59,772 nt of DNA from assembly GCA_900757865.1 (NCBI GenBank), contig CAAEPH010000002.1:1-59772 (forward strand), read 5' to 3'. The position numbers and the translations under genes were made by a program. This DNA is from an uncultured Sutterella sp. Its GTDB lineage: Bacteria > Pseudomonadota > Gammaproteobacteria > Burkholderiales > Burkholderiaceae_F. Below are positions 43,925 to 53,896 of this stretch, one piece after another. Under the pieces are notes generated by a model, which was given only the letters and a program-made list of their open reading frames with translations, made no database searches and was not told the DNA's origin. The stretch's first letter is position 1; each line of letters opens with the position of its first letter.

Positions 43925-45322
43925 TTAGCTTTCTTTATCAGGTGTGGAAGCTATTAATTTAGCTAACCACAAAGTGAGTTTTTCGACATAAACCAAATCC
44001 AACCACTCGTTAGGAGCATGGGCGTTATTGTTGGGTCCAAGGGCTCCAGTGTTTAAAAAGACTGTGTTTGGAAATGCTTGTTGGAATAAAGGAAGTGTAC
44101 CGATAGAGGCTCCACAGAAAACCCAACCTAAGGGATGCTCAAATATGCTGTTACTGAACTCTGAGGCTTTCGTGGATAGCCAAGTTGGTAAAGGGGGAGC
44201 GTTAAACCCATTATGGGCATTCATTTGTGAAATTTCGACTTTCGCGTTATAGGGTGGGTTGCTGGTAAGCGTTTCATAAATATCCTGCAACGCCTTCTGA
44301 CTATCAACGCCAGGGGGAATACGAAAACTTAATTTCACAGCCGTTGAGTCATGAATCAAAGCACTTGCTGTTTCGGTAGCTGGTAATCCATCAATCCCTA
44401 AAACCGACATAGTGGGATGCCAGGTTCCCGCTACTAAGGCGTCATAAGAGGAGGATTCTGACGCTTGTACGTTGTTCAAAAAGTTAAAATCCCCTCGAAC
44501 ATCGTGTTCATTAGAAAAATCTTTTAAAGGTTTTACACAATAATCAGGTATTTTGCTAAATAAGCTTGGGAGCCGGAGATGCCCTGTTTGAGCATCTTCA
44601 ATACGATCTAGCAAAGTTCTCAGAATTCTAAATGGGCTAGGAACAATTCCACTGGCTAACCCTGAGTGTACAGATTCTTTTAAAACACTTACTTTAACAA
44701 CCAAGCTAATGACGCCTCTTAAAGATTGAGTAAGCCATACACGATTAAAGTCATTAGCGAAGAGATCCAATATACCAATGTAGATAGGTTGTCCTATCCT
44801 CTCTTTTAGATTGTCGAGATATAGGCCCAGGTCTGTAGATCCCGATTCTTCATCAGTTTCGAAAAGCCCGCAGATTCTAGGGTGAGAGACATTGGTATGT
44901 TCTAGTGCCTGAATTGCAGTGATCACACTGTAAAAGTTATAACCATCATCTACACTGCCACGGCCATATAACCGATGATCTTTAACCTTAGGTTGCCATG
45001 GTCCCAGCCCTTCCATCCATCCCTGAGTTTCTGGTTGTTTATCAAAGTGTCCATAAAAGAGTATGGTTTGGTTTTGATATTTGCCTGTGGCAGGAATATC
45101 AAAGAAAAGTACAGGTGGTAAACCAGGCAGTTGTACAACCTCGAAGGAGGCGTTAGATAGTGCCTTCTCGCCCCATTTTTGTGCTTGTTCTAGAGCAGCT
45201 AAAAGTAGCTTGTTTTGCTCCCATTTGGGATCAAAATCTTTCGATTTACAAGGGAGTTTAATGAACTCTTTTAAGGCTTGTAAGGTGTCATTATGCCAAG
45301 CCTGATGAATGAACTGTTGCAT
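43925..45322 (-). CDS. M20 family metallopeptidase
   Basis: The 465-aa dinuclear zinc peptidase of the M20 family has YGHFDKQP (first metal His), GRGSVDDGYN (bridging Asp) and FETDEESGSTDLG (catalytic Glu pair). A dimerisation-lid insertion lies in the middle. It likely acts on dipeptides or N-acyl amino acids. It has no signal peptide, so it should be cytoplasmic. It is 3 nt after rlpA. Confidence 0.9.
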   Translation of the reverse strand: MQQFIHQAWHNDTLQALKEFIKLPCKSKDFDPKWEQNKLLLAALEQAQKWGEKALSNASFEVVQLPGLPPVLFFDIPATGKYQNQTILFYGHFDKQPETQGWMEGLGPWQPKVKDHRLYGRGSVDDGYNFYSVITAIQALEHTNVSHPRICGLFETDEESGSTDLGLYLDNLKERIGQPIYIGILDLFANDFNRVWLTQSLRGVISLVVKVSVLKESVHSGLASGIVPSPFRILRTLLDRIEDAQTGHLRLPSLFSKIPDYCVKPLKDFSNEHDVRGDFNFLNNVQASESSSYDALVAGTWHPTMSVLGIDGLPATETASALIHDSTAVKLSFRIPPGVDSQKALQDIYETLTSNPPYNAKVEISQMNAHNGFNAPPLPTWLSTKASEFSNSIFEHPLGWVFCGASIGTLPLFQQAFPNTVFLNTGALGPNNNAHAPNEWLDLVYVEKLTLWLAKLIASTPDKES

Positions 45323-45325
45323 AAT

Positions 45326-46255
45326 TTATTTTTGAATAGGAAAAGCGGCAATACCGAGTGCTGTTCCAATATTTTGAGCAGCCGATCTAGCTAGATTCTT
45401 GTTGAGGTAATCTCCGACGAGAACTCGATACCCCTTATTTGCTTTGAGTACCTTGGTTGGTTGACTTTGACCAAAGCTGGAGAGGGTTGCTTCAGCATGA
45501 GCCATAAAGGCTTTAGCATTTTCTTCTTCTGAGAAAAAACCAATTTGCACAGCCCAATTTCCCTCTTCGGGAAGGAGCTCCGTAACAGATGTTTGTTCTG
45601 TTGGTTCTTTGTAGCTTTGAGGCTTTTCAGGGGCAATGCTAGGTTCTGAACTGACAGGTATGGGGTTCTGTTGTAGAACGGGGGCGCTAGCTACTGGTGT
45701 TGGAGCAGATTTATCCCACGAGCGATTTTGAATCTCGCTAAAAGTCAATCGACGAATTTTGACTTTAGCAGTACCTTTATTGGCATACCCTAATTTTTTG
45801 GCAGCAGCGTAAGAGAGGTCAATGACTCGTTTATTTAGAAAGGGTCCTCTGTCATTGACTCTGACTAAGATTGAGCGACCATTTTCGAGGTTGGTTACCA
45901 CAGCATAGCTCGGTAGCGGTAAAGTTGGATGAGCTGCCGTCATAGAGAACATATCGTAAAGCTCTCCGGTGGCTGTTTTTTTTCCGTGGAATTGTTTACC
46001 GTACCACGATCCAACCCCTTCTTCAGAAAAGGGGATATCCTCGGTTATGGGGTAGTAGGTTTGACCGAGCACTGTATAAGGTCTAAGAGTTCCTGTTTTG
46101 AATGGTTCAACACGGGGGCGAGCTCCTGCTTGATCAATATTCTCTGTATCAGGTGGACCATCATGTTGATAAAAACGCCCTTGATTACCTGAATTTGTCG
46201 AACACCCAGAAACCACTAAAGCAAAGCAAATGGGTATAAAAAGCCAAAGACGCAT
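45326..46255 (-). CDS. rlpA: Septal ring lytic transglycosylase RlpA
   Basis: RlpA cleaves glycan strands lacking stem peptides. The 309-aa protein has a lipoprotein signal with lipobox VSGC, a double-psi beta-barrel (GVGSWYGKQFHGKKTATGE...VRVNDRGPFLNKRVIDLSYAAAKKLG) at residues about 78-170, and a C-terminal SPOR domain (WAVQIGFFSEEENAKAF). ATG at 46255 follows TTAGGG. It follows rodA in the elongasome cluster. Confidence 0.93.
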   Translation of the reverse strand: MRLWLFIPICFALVVSGCSTNSGNQGRFYQHDGPPDTENIDQAGARPRVEPFKTGTLRPYTVLGQTYYPITEDIPFSEEGVGSWYGKQFHGKKTATGELYDMFSMTAAHPTLPLPSYAVVTNLENGRSILVRVNDRGPFLNKRVIDLSYAAAKKLGYANKGTAKVKIRRLTFSEIQNRSWDKSAPTPVASAPVLQQNPIPVSSEPSIAPEKPQSYKEPTEQTSVTELLPEEGNWAVQIGFFSEEENAKAFMAHAEATLSSFGQSQPTKVLKANKGYRVLVGDYLNKNLARSAAQNIGTALGIAAFPIQK

Positions 46256-46307
46256 ATTAAGCCCTAACAAACTGATTGGAACAGTAATAGTATAAGCAAC
46301 TCGCCTT

Positions 46308-47426
46308 TTACCGTTGAGGATGTGATTCTGCTGAAATAGAAAGAAGGATTCCGGAGGAGATACCTAGGATCATCAATGCAGTTCCTCCATAACTCATAAA
46401 CGGTAAGGGAACGCCTACTACAGGTAGTATTCCACTTACCATTCCCATGTTTACAAAAGAATAAGCAAAGAAAATACAGCCTATTGAACTTGCAATGAGC
46501 CGAGAAAATCTGTTCGTAGCATTGGCGGCTAAATAGAAGCTTCGACCAATCAGGATGGTGTAGAGCAATAAAAGCACAATGTTTCCTAGAAAACCAAACT
46601 CTTCGCTGTATACGGCGAAAAGAAAATCGCTTGTTCTCTCAGGTATAAAATCCAAGTGTGCTTGTGTTCCTTCCATCCATCCTTTACCAAAAAAACCACC
46701 TGATCCAATAGCAATTAGGGCTTGGTTAATATGAAATCCTTTACCTAATGGGTCACGACTCGGATCGAGAAGGGTAAGAATTCTTTCCTGCTGATAGTCA
46801 TGCAGCAAACTCCATATGATGGGTAAGGAGAGAAGGAAAGTAATAATGGCGATCAAAATAACGCGTTTATCTAGTCCAGCGAAATAAATGACAGAGAGAC
46901 CTGCGATAGCAACAAGAATAGCTGTACCAAGGTCAGGTTGTTTCAAAATCAGCGCAACCGGTAAACACAAAATCATTAAGGCAATGACATGGTCTAAGAA
47001 GCGGATAGAGTCTGTTCTTTTTTGGTAATACCACGCCAACATTAAAGGCGCAGCGAGTTTCATAATTTCAGAGGGCTGGATACGTACACCGACATTAAGC
47101 CAACGTGTTGCCCCTTTGACGGTAATTCCAAAAAAATGGGTCATGATTAATAAAACGCAACCCACGATAAATATAGGAAGTGCAACCTGGCTAAGAACTT
47201 TAGTAGGAATGTTCATAAAAATGAACATGGTGATACCCGCAGCAAGGAGGTTACGGATTTGGTCTTCCATCCTCCAGGGCATACTATAGCTCGCAGAAAA
47301 AAGAGCGATAAAGCCAATCGTACTTACCAAGACAACGACCGATAACACGATAAGGTCGATCTGCGATAAACGGTGAAACATATGTTTCAGAACGTTCTTT
47401 GCCCAAAAAGAAAGCTGATCATTCAT
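46308..47426 (-). CDS. rodA: Peptidoglycan glycosyltransferase RodA
   Basis: RodA is the SEDS glycan polymerase of the elongasome, paired with PBP2. The 372-aa membrane protein has about ten hydrophobic segments. Near the C-terminus MGMVSGILPVVGVPLPFMSYGGTA matches the family signature; an AIGSGGFFGKGW loop is also present. It overlaps mrdA by 4 nt. Confidence 0.96.
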   Translation of the reverse strand: MNDQLSFWAKNVLKHMFHRLSQIDLIVLSVVVLVSTIGFIALFSASYSMPWRMEDQIRNLLAAGITMFIFMNIPTKVLSQVALPIFIVGCVLLIMTHFFGITVKGATRWLNVGVRIQPSEIMKLAAPLMLAWYYQKRTDSIRFLDHVIALMILCLPVALILKQPDLGTAILVAIAGLSVIYFAGLDKRVILIAIITFLLSLPIIWSLLHDYQQERILTLLDPSRDPLGKGFHINQALIAIGSGGFFGKGWMEGTQAHLDFIPERTSDFLFAVYSEEFGFLGNIVLLLLYTILIGRSFYLAANATNRFSRLIASSIGCIFFAYSFVNMGMVSGILPVVGVPLPFMSYGGTALMILGISSGILLSISAESHPQR

Positions 47427-49324
47427 TTCCTGTTCCTTTTATCGTTGTCTTTAGATAAAACAGATTTGGGCGGTGGTAGATTGAGTGTATTGTTGCCAGT
47501 TAACCAGTAGTCAATCGCTGCTTTGGCAATCGGAGCAGCAGCCCGTGCTCCAAATCCACCATTTTCGACAAGAACAGCAAGAGCGATCATCGGCTTATTT
47601 GCTGGCGCAAAAGCAATAAAGAGGGCATGATCTTGATGGCGTCGGCGAAGTTTTTTGGTTTTGAAATTTTCATCCTGCGCAACTGAAACCACTTGTGCCG
47701 TTCCTGTTTTTCCAGCTACATCATAGGGAAATTTAGCAAAAACCCCTCGGCCTGTACCGATTTTGGTCACATCAATCATCCCGTTTATGACGGTTTCGAT
47801 ATTGCTACTTTTTAAGGGGATCGTGTTTGTCGATTCCTTAGCGACTAAGGTGATTTGTCCTGAGACGGGATCTTGAATTTCTTTTACAAGATGAGGAGTC
47901 ATGACAATGCCACGGTTTGCTAGTGTGGCAACCGCATGCGCTAACTGCAATAATGTAAAACTGTTATAGCCTTGACCAATACCAATGGAAGGGGTATCTC
48001 CTATGACCCAAGGTTGCCGTATACGCTTTTCTTTCCATTCTCTATTCGGAAGAATGCCTGTTTGTTCTCCAATAAGGTCAATCCCCGTTTTCTGTCCGAA
48101 TCCCCAAGGTTTCATAAAAGTATAAATACTATCCACCCCGAGTTTTGTGGCTAGCCAATAGTAATAAACGTCGGACGATACGGCGAGCGATCGTCTAAGG
48201 TTTAGAGGTCCTTTAGGTACTCCACTAGCATCGCGGAATTTATGGTTACCTAACATAAAGACGCCAGTGTCATTCAGAATATAGTCAGGACTAGTAGCGC
48301 CCGTTTCTAAACCGGCTAAAGCCATAAAAGGTTTGTAGGTTGAGCCAATTGGATAAACCCCGCGAATTGCTCTGTTAAACAGGGGTTTAGCCTCAGAGTT
48401 ATTTAATTCATTCCAAGACTCAGGGTCAATGCCTCCAGGAAAAAGATTGGGATCGTAGGTGGGCATCGATACAAACGCTAAGATTTCTCCCGTTTTTGGC
48501 TCAATGGCAATCACTGCACCCTGCTTGTCTTTGAAGGCATCTTCAATAACCCGTTGCAAGTTCATATCGATGGTGAGTCGCAGATTTTTTCCAGCGGTTG
48601 GGGGAGTCAAATTAAGGGATCTAACCGCATGCCCACCAGCGGTAATTTCTAATGTTTCATGCCCAGGAATACCATGTAACTGTGTCTCGTAGCTTCTTTC
48701 TAAGCCTACTTTTCCAATGGTCCTTTCCCCATCGTAATTTTCTAACGTTCCTTCTCGTTTCAAACGTTTGTGATCACTTTGAGATAAGGATCCAATATAA
48801 CCCAAGAAGTGACTTCCAGTCTCTCCCTGAGGATAGTAACGATATTGACGTTGATTGATTTCAACACCAGGAAAACGCCACTGTTGAGCAATGAAATCGG
48901 CTACTTCTTGATGAGTGAGACCTTGCCGTATTGGAACGGAGTCATATCGTTGTAAATCCTCTCTGAGTCGCTTGAAGCGTCGGCGGTCAGCATGAGTAAT
49001 GGTGACAATGTGACTGAGATCATCTATAGTTTGGTTAATATCACGGACTTTGTCAGGGGTAATTTCCAACGAATAGACCATCTTGTTTTGAGCAAGAATT
49101 TCATTGTTGCGGTCTACGATAATGCCTCGAGGTCCGTGTAGGGTTACCGTAACAGTTCGATTTCGTTCAGCTTTTTCGGTATAGGTGATTTGGTTAATAA
49201 TTTGCAACCAGGCAAAACGACAAACCAAAATCGCAAAGCAAAAGATCACTAACCCAAAAAGAAAAACGAGCCTTTTCTTAAAGGGTTTTAGATCTTGATC
49301 ATCTTTTTGGAAATCTAATGCCAT
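47423..49324 (-). CDS. mrdA: Penicillin-binding protein 2
   Basis: PBP2 is the elongasome transpeptidase. The 633-aa protein has an N-terminal membrane anchor (residues about 20-40), a pedestal domain, and a transpeptidase domain with active-site YPIGSTYKPF (SxxK), SSDVYYY (SxN-type) and KTGTAQ. Its position between mreD and rodA is canonical. Confidence 0.97.
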   Translation of the reverse strand: MALDFQKDDQDLKPFKKRLVFLFGLVIFCFAILVCRFAWLQIINQITYTEKAERNRTVTVTLHGPRGIIVDRNNEILAQNKMVYSLEITPDKVRDINQTIDDLSHIVTITHADRRRFKRLREDLQRYDSVPIRQGLTHQEVADFIAQQWRFPGVEINQRQYRYYPQGETGSHFLGYIGSLSQSDHKRLKREGTLENYDGERTIGKVGLERSYETQLHGIPGHETLEITAGGHAVRSLNLTPPTAGKNLRLTIDMNLQRVIEDAFKDKQGAVIAIEPKTGEILAFVSMPTYDPNLFPGGIDPESWNELNNSEAKPLFNRAIRGVYPIGSTYKPFMALAGLETGATSPDYILNDTGVFMLGNHKFRDASGVPKGPLNLRRSLAVSSDVYYYWLATKLGVDSIYTFMKPWGFGQKTGIDLIGEQTGILPNREWKEKRIRQPWVIGDTPSIGIGQGYNSFTLLQLAHAVATLANRGIVMTPHLVKEIQDPVSGQITLVAKESTNTIPLKSSNIETVINGMIDVTKIGTGRGVFAKFPYDVAGKTGTAQVVSVAQDENFKTKKLRRRHQDHALFIAFAPANKPMIALAVLVENGGFGARAAAPIAKAAIDYWLTGNNTLNLPPPKSVLSKDNDKRNRK

Positions 49325-49333
49325 GGCTGTTCA

Positions 49334-49852
49334 TTATGAATCGGAAGAGCGACGGCGCTCAGGTAATGACAGAATGAAGCAAATGGCAGGCCAAATGATG
49401 CCACCAGACAGACTTTGCAGAAACCACAAGGTATCTGGCCAGACACCATCTAACCAAAGACGGACAAAGATCACAGACATCTGTGATAGTAATAACAATG
49501 GTGTGATATGCAAAGCTTGCCCAACCATACCAAACCATGGAATACGGCGATGGAACGAAAAGGCGAGATAAGCGAGTATGACATACCCTAATGCTTGTTG
49601 CCCGAGAACACTGCCGTTGTTGACATCCATGACAATGCCACACACAAAGGCAAGACTCATTCCAATGTGACGAGGGTAGCGAATTGTCCAATAAACTATG
49701 GTGAGGGCTAAAGGATCAGGAAGCCAAACTTTATCTAACGATGAAGTAATCAGAGTGAACAGGTAACTGAAAACAAAAGTGATCAAGATCCAAAACCAAT
49801 TCACTGGTTTATGTAGGGATCCACTAAATGGGGTATCAGCGTCTTGGATCAT
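49334..49852 (-). CDS. mreD: Rod shape-determining protein MreD
   Basis: MreD is an integral membrane protein of the rod complex. The 172-aa protein has five hydrophobic segments. Sequence is poorly conserved in this family, and the placement rests on length, hydrophobicity and position between mreC and mrdA. It overlaps the end of mreC by 4 nt. Confidence 0.9.
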   Translation of the reverse strand: MIQDADTPFSGSLHKPVNWFWILITFVFSYLFTLITSSLDKVWLPDPLALTIVYWTIRYPRHIGMSLAFVCGIVMDVNNGSVLGQQALGYVILAYLAFSFHRRIPWFGMVGQALHITPLLLLSQMSVIFVRLWLDGVWPDTLWFLQSLSGGIIWPAICFILSLPERRRSSDS

Positions 49853-50748
49853 CGTCCTGCTCTTCTCTTAATGGAGTTCATTTCTTGCTTTTCTGCTTCG
49901 TCTAGTTCGCGAGTGGGTTCAGGATCAACCAAAATGACTGTCACAAATTGCAGAGTTAAATCCGAAAAAACGGGGCTAACGGAGACGGTTTGGTAGGTTT
50001 CGCCAGCTTCATAGTTCACGGATAAAACCCGGCCGACTGGGATATTTTTTGGAAAGATTCGATCTAACCCTGATGTCACCAATTTGTCGCCAGCTTGAAC
50101 ATCTGATTTAGGAGGTACAAAGCGCATGTCTAAGCTTTGATCACCCGTACCTTGCAAAAGGAAGAACTGATTTGTCCTTTCGTTTATTACAGAAATTTGT
50201 TGTCGATGATCAATGAGCAAGGTGACCTCTGCTTGATGTTTGACGACACGGGATATCTGTCCAACGATACCTGTAGAGCTTAGAACGGGCATGCCAACTT
50301 TGATGCCTTCGTCATTACCTATGTTGATTTTGATGCGCCTTGTGTATTGATCCGCAACCCAACCAATGACCTCAGCTGTCACTGACTTTTGGCTGATTTT
50401 GCTTGTTGCTGCTAACAGTCGGCGGAGTTCGTGATTTTCTTGCTCTAATTCATGTAAGCGGACATTTTCAAGAGACAAGGTTTTATTTTTTGCCGTCAAT
50501 TCATTTACAGCGACAGTCAACTTAGCTTTACTGACAAAATAGCCCTCTGAGCTTTCTAGCCACTCTTTTGGAAGTGTCAAAACCTCGACAACAGGTGTAG
50601 TTAACGAAGTAATGACACTTCGAAATCCATCAAGCGTTCTGAATCTCCCGTCTACAAGCATCAGAACAACACACATCACAACATAAAAAATGAAGCGTAA
50701 GCGTGCAGAAACTCCTTGACGAAATAACGGTGGAGGACCATATTCCAT
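49849..50748 (-). CDS. mreC: Rod shape-determining protein MreC
   Basis: MreC is a periplasmic, membrane-anchored scaffold of the elongasome. The 299-aa protein has one N-terminal membrane helix (residues about 15-32), a coiled coil (about 75-115), and a beta domain (VTAEVIGWVADQYTRRIKINIGNDEGIKVGMPV...TSGLDRIFPKNIPVG). It follows mreB by 7 nt. Confidence 0.95.
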   Translation of the reverse strand: MEYGPPPLFRQGVSARLRFIFYVVMCVVLMLVDGRFRTLDGFRSVITSLTTPVVEVLTLPKEWLESSEGYFVSKAKLTVAVNELTAKNKTLSLENVRLHELEQENHELRRLLAATSKISQKSVTAEVIGWVADQYTRRIKINIGNDEGIKVGMPVLSSTGIVGQISRVVKHQAEVTLLIDHRQQISVINERTNQFFLLQGTGDQSLDMRFVPPKSDVQAGDKLVTSGLDRIFPKNIPVGRVLSVNYEAGETYQTVSVSPVFSDLTLQFVTVILVDPEPTRELDEAEKQEMNSIKRRAGR

Positions 50749-50755
50749 GATGGTA

Positions 50756-51799
50756 TTAACCAGCGGTAAAGGAGGTGCGTAATTTATCCATGTTTTCTAG
50801 CGCAATGCCACAGCCTTTGACAACGCAGTTGAGCGGTTCTTCAGCAATGTGAACAGGCAAGCCTGTTTCTGCCTTTAATAATTGATCTAAATCTCTCAAA
50901 AGAGCCCCACCGCCTGTAATCATTAAGCCGTGTTCTGCAATATCCGCACCTAATTCTGGAGGAGTTTTTTCCAGAGCATTTTTGACGGCGACCACAATTT
51001 GGTTAAGCGGTTCTAGTAGTGCTTCTCTGATTTCATTGGAGTGAACGGTGAATGTGCGAGGGACCCCTTCAGCAATGTTGCGTCCTTTCACTTCAATTTC
51101 CATAACTTCAGATCCTGGGAAAGCGGAACCTATTTCTTTTTTGATCATTTCAGCTGTAGGTTCGCCAATTAACATCCCAAAGTTACGTCGAATGTAATTG
51201 ATAATGGCCTGGTCGAACTTATCGCCCCCAACACGTACCGAGCTGGAATACACCATTCCTCCGAGAGAAATGAGTCCAACTTCCGTTGTGCCTCCTCCAA
51301 TATCCACAACGAGAGACCCGGCTGCTTCATTAACAGGTAGACCAGCACCGATCGCGGCAGCCATCGGTTCTTCAATCAGATGGACCTCAGAGGCCCCTGC
51401 CGCCAATGCGCTTTCTTTAATGGCACGGCGCTCAACTTGTGTGGAGCCACAAGGTACGCAGATGATAATTCTAGGAGACGGGGCAAATAACCGTGACGGG
51501 CTGGCCATGCGGATAAATTGCTTGAGCATTTGCTCGGTGACTGTAAAGTCAGCAATAACGCCGTCTTTCATTGGGCGAATAGCGGTGATATTACCTGGTA
51601 CACGCCCAAGCATCTGTTTTGCTGCTTTACCTACCGCATGGATAGTTGTTTTGCCGTTGGGGCCACCTTCTTGTCGAATGGCAACTACACTGGGCTCATT
51701 CAAGACAATCCCTTTGCCTTTCATGTAAATCAGTGTGTTAGCAGTTCCTAAGTCGATAGCAAGGTCGTTGGAAAAGTAATTACGGAAAAAACCAAACAT
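50756..51799 (-). CDS. mreB: Actin-like rod shape protein MreB
   Basis: MreB polymerises under the membrane and guides wall synthesis. The 347-aa protein (same length as E. coli) has SNDLAIDLGTANTLIYMKGKG as the first phosphate loop, LVVDIGGGTTEVG as the second, and the MITGGGALLRDLD adenosine motif. The start at 51799 was chosen because the longer frame adds a non-conserved 35-residue tail; no good ribosome binding site is visible. It is the first gene of the mreBCD-mrdA-rodA-rlpA group. Confidence 0.96.
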   Translation of the reverse strand: MFGFFRNYFSNDLAIDLGTANTLIYMKGKGIVLNEPSVVAIRQEGGPNGKTTIHAVGKAAKQMLGRVPGNITAIRPMKDGVIADFTVTEQMLKQFIRMASPSRLFAPSPRIIICVPCGSTQVERRAIKESALAAGASEVHLIEEPMAAAIGAGLPVNEAAGSLVVDIGGGTTEVGLISLGGMVYSSSVRVGGDKFDQAIINYIRRNFGMLIGEPTAEMIKKEIGSAFPGSEVMEIEVKGRNIAEGVPRTFTVHSNEIREALLEPLNQIVVAVKNALEKTPPELGADIAEHGLMITGGGALLRDLDQLLKAETGLPVHIAEEPLNCVVKGCGIALENMDKLRTSFTAG

Positions 51800-52056
51800 T
51801 TTAGAAAACCGGTTAAGCAGGAAGAGAGTCAAGTGGCTAAGGCAGACACTAAAGAAATCAGGCGAGATTATGCCTAGATTTTGCTGATATTGCAGGGGAA
51901 ACAACCCCCCTTTAGGAATCCTTTAATGATAAACTAACTAACCTCTTGATGCTGACAATAACTCCGTTCGTTGCAGTTTCTCTTGTATAGGAGTGTGTCT
52001 GCAGTGACTCAGCTCACAATCTTTTTCTTTAAATTCGTGAATGGAAGAAGAATATT

Positions 52057-52344
52057 ATGTCGTTGACGATGGAAGACATTCGTAGAATCGCAGATCTTGG
52101 TTGTATTGATATTTCAGATGAGCAAGCGAAAATCGTTCAAGTAGAGTTGAATGATATTTTCCAAATGATCGAGCGTATCGCTAGCGTGAATACGGATGGT
52201 ATTGCTCCTATGCCGAACCCACACGATGGTGTGCAACGTTTAAGAGATGATGTCGTGACCGAAAAAGAGCAACGATTAGAAAATATGAAAAACGCTCCAT
52301 CGCAAGAGCAGGGGTGTTTCCTTGTTCCGCGTGTAATTGAATAA
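52057..52344 (+). CDS. gatC: Asp-tRNA(Asn)/Glu-tRNA(Gln) amidotransferase subunit C
   Basis: GatC stabilises the GatAB complex. The 95-aa protein has the family pattern (MTMEDIRRIADLGCIDISDEQ...APMPNPHDGVQRLRDDVV). It is first in gatCAB, 69 nt before gatA, and divergent from mreB. Confidence 0.94.
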   Translation: MSLTMEDIRRIADLGCIDISDEQAKIVQVELNDIFQMIERIASVNTDGIAPMPNPHDGVQRLRDDVVTEKEQRLENMKNAPSQEQGCFLVPRVIE

Positions 52345-52413
52345 TTATTGTCCAAACGCCCCTGAGTTTTTAAGGGTGGAAGAGACTAAACGTACTCATC
52401 GGTCTCGGAGAAG

Positions 52414-53874
52414 ATGATGCAAGATTTAACGTATGTTTCCATAGCAGAGTTGTCCCGTTTGCTCCATACCAAGCAGATATCTGCGGTGGAACTCGCAACT
52501 CACTTTTTAGATCGCATTGAGCGCCATAAAGACCTTAATGCTTATTTGAGTGTTGACCCTGAAAAGACGCTTCAACAAGCCCAACAGGCTGACCGTTTAT
52601 TACAAAAGGGAGAAGCAGGAGCGTTAACAGGGATACCTATTGCGCATAAAGATATTTTTGTCACCAAGGAATGGCCTTCTACAGCCGCTAGTAAGATGCT
52701 TGAAGGGTATATGAGCCCATTTGATGCTACGGTGGTCGCTCAACTTAAGCAAGCGGGCATGGTAACGTTAGGTAAGCTCAATTGTGACGAGTTTGCTATG
52801 GGGTCAGGTAATGAAAACTCTGCCTATGGCAAAGTTTATAACCCTTGGGACAGCAAAGCGGTTCCAGGTGGATCCTCTGGTGGTTCAGCAACTGCTGTGG
52901 CTGCAGGATTGGCGCCCATTACAACTGGAACTGATACGGGTGGATCTATTCGTGAACCTGCTTCGTTTTCTGGTGTGACAGGATTAAAACCAACTTACGG
53001 ACGTCCGTCTCGCTGGGGGATGATCGCTTTTGCCTCCTCGCTCGATACTGCTGGGCTTCTTGGTCATAGCGTAGAAGATTGTGCACAAGTTTTAGGCAGT
53101 ATGGTAGGTTTTGATCCTAAGGATTCGACCTCTGTAAATCTGCCGACAGAGGACTTCACCCGGAGTATCAATGATGGTGTCAAAGGGGTACGCATTGGTG
53201 TCCCACGCAAGTGGTTAGGTGAGGGACTCGATGCAGAGGCTCGTCAGTCTATTTTGGATGCGATAGAGACTTATCGAAAACTTGGTGCTGAGATTGTAGA
53301 TATCGATTTACCGATGGCCGAAATGGGTGTCCCAGTCTACTACGTCGTTGCCTGTGCAGAAGCTAGTTCTAATCTTTCTCGTTTTGATGGTGTTCGTTAC
53401 GGGCATAGAACCAAGGATTACACTGACATCGTCGATATGATGAAGAAAAGCCGTAATGAGGGCTTTGGGGCTGAACCGAAGCGCCGAATAATGATTGGAA
53501 CCTATGTTCTATCGCATGGTTACTATGATGCTTATTACTTAAAGGCTCAACGCGTTCGTCGATTAATCTCAGAGGAGTATCGCCGCACATTTGAACACGT
53601 TGATGCCATTATCAGTCCGGTGACGACAGGAACCGCTTATGACTTTGGAGCGAACTCTGACCCAGTGTCTGCCTATTTGTCAGATTTGTACACGGTGCCA
53701 ACGTCACTGGCTGGTTTACCGGGTTTAGCTTTACCTAGCGGTATCCATAGCAATGGCCGTCCGATTGGATTCCAATTAGTAGGCGCAACATTCTCTGAAG
53801 CCAAGTTAGTGCAAATTGGCGCAGCTTGGCAACATGCGACGGATTGGCATTTAAAACGTCCTGAAGGTTATTGA
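52414..53874 (+). CDS. gatA: Asp-tRNA(Asn)/Glu-tRNA(Gln) amidotransferase subunit A
   Basis: GatA is the amidase-signature glutaminase of the transamidation complex. The 486-aa protein shows the Ser-cisSer-Lys signature region: GIPIAHKDIF, then AVPGGSSGGSATAVAAG and TDTGGSIREPASF (residues about 150-185). Adjacent ATG codons at 52414 and 52417 are both possible; the second has better spacing from GGAG. Its presence suggests that Asn- or Gln-tRNA is made indirectly here (inference). Confidence 0.97.
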   Translation: MMQDLTYVSIAELSRLLHTKQISAVELATHFLDRIERHKDLNAYLSVDPEKTLQQAQQADRLLQKGEAGALTGIPIAHKDIFVTKEWPSTAASKMLEGYMSPFDATVVAQLKQAGMVTLGKLNCDEFAMGSGNENSAYGKVYNPWDSKAVPGGSSGGSATAVAAGLAPITTGTDTGGSIREPASFSGVTGLKPTYGRPSRWGMIAFASSLDTAGLLGHSVEDCAQVLGSMVGFDPKDSTSVNLPTEDFTRSINDGVKGVRIGVPRKWLGEGLDAEARQSILDAIETYRKLGAEIVDIDLPMAEMGVPVYYVVACAEASSNLSRFDGVRYGHRTKDYTDIVDMMKKSRNEGFGAEPKRRIMIGTYVLSHGYYDAYYLKAQRVRRLISEEYRRTFEHVDAIISPVTTGTAYDFGANSDPVSAYLSDLYTVPTSLAGLPGLALPSGIHSNGRPIGFQLVGATFSEAKLVQIGAAWQHATDWHLKRPEGY

Positions 53875-53896
53875 TTTTTGGATAGGAGTTACGGTA

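Noticed and set aside
47374..47389. Perfect 16-bp palindrome TGAAACATATGTTTCA, resembling parS halves
   Set aside because: It is within the rodA coding sequence and lacks the CACGTG core and the correct half-site order of parS.
48459..48692. Long frames antisense to mrdA, glmS, atpA and other genes
   Set aside because: They are shadows of strongly coding opposite strands and have no independent features.
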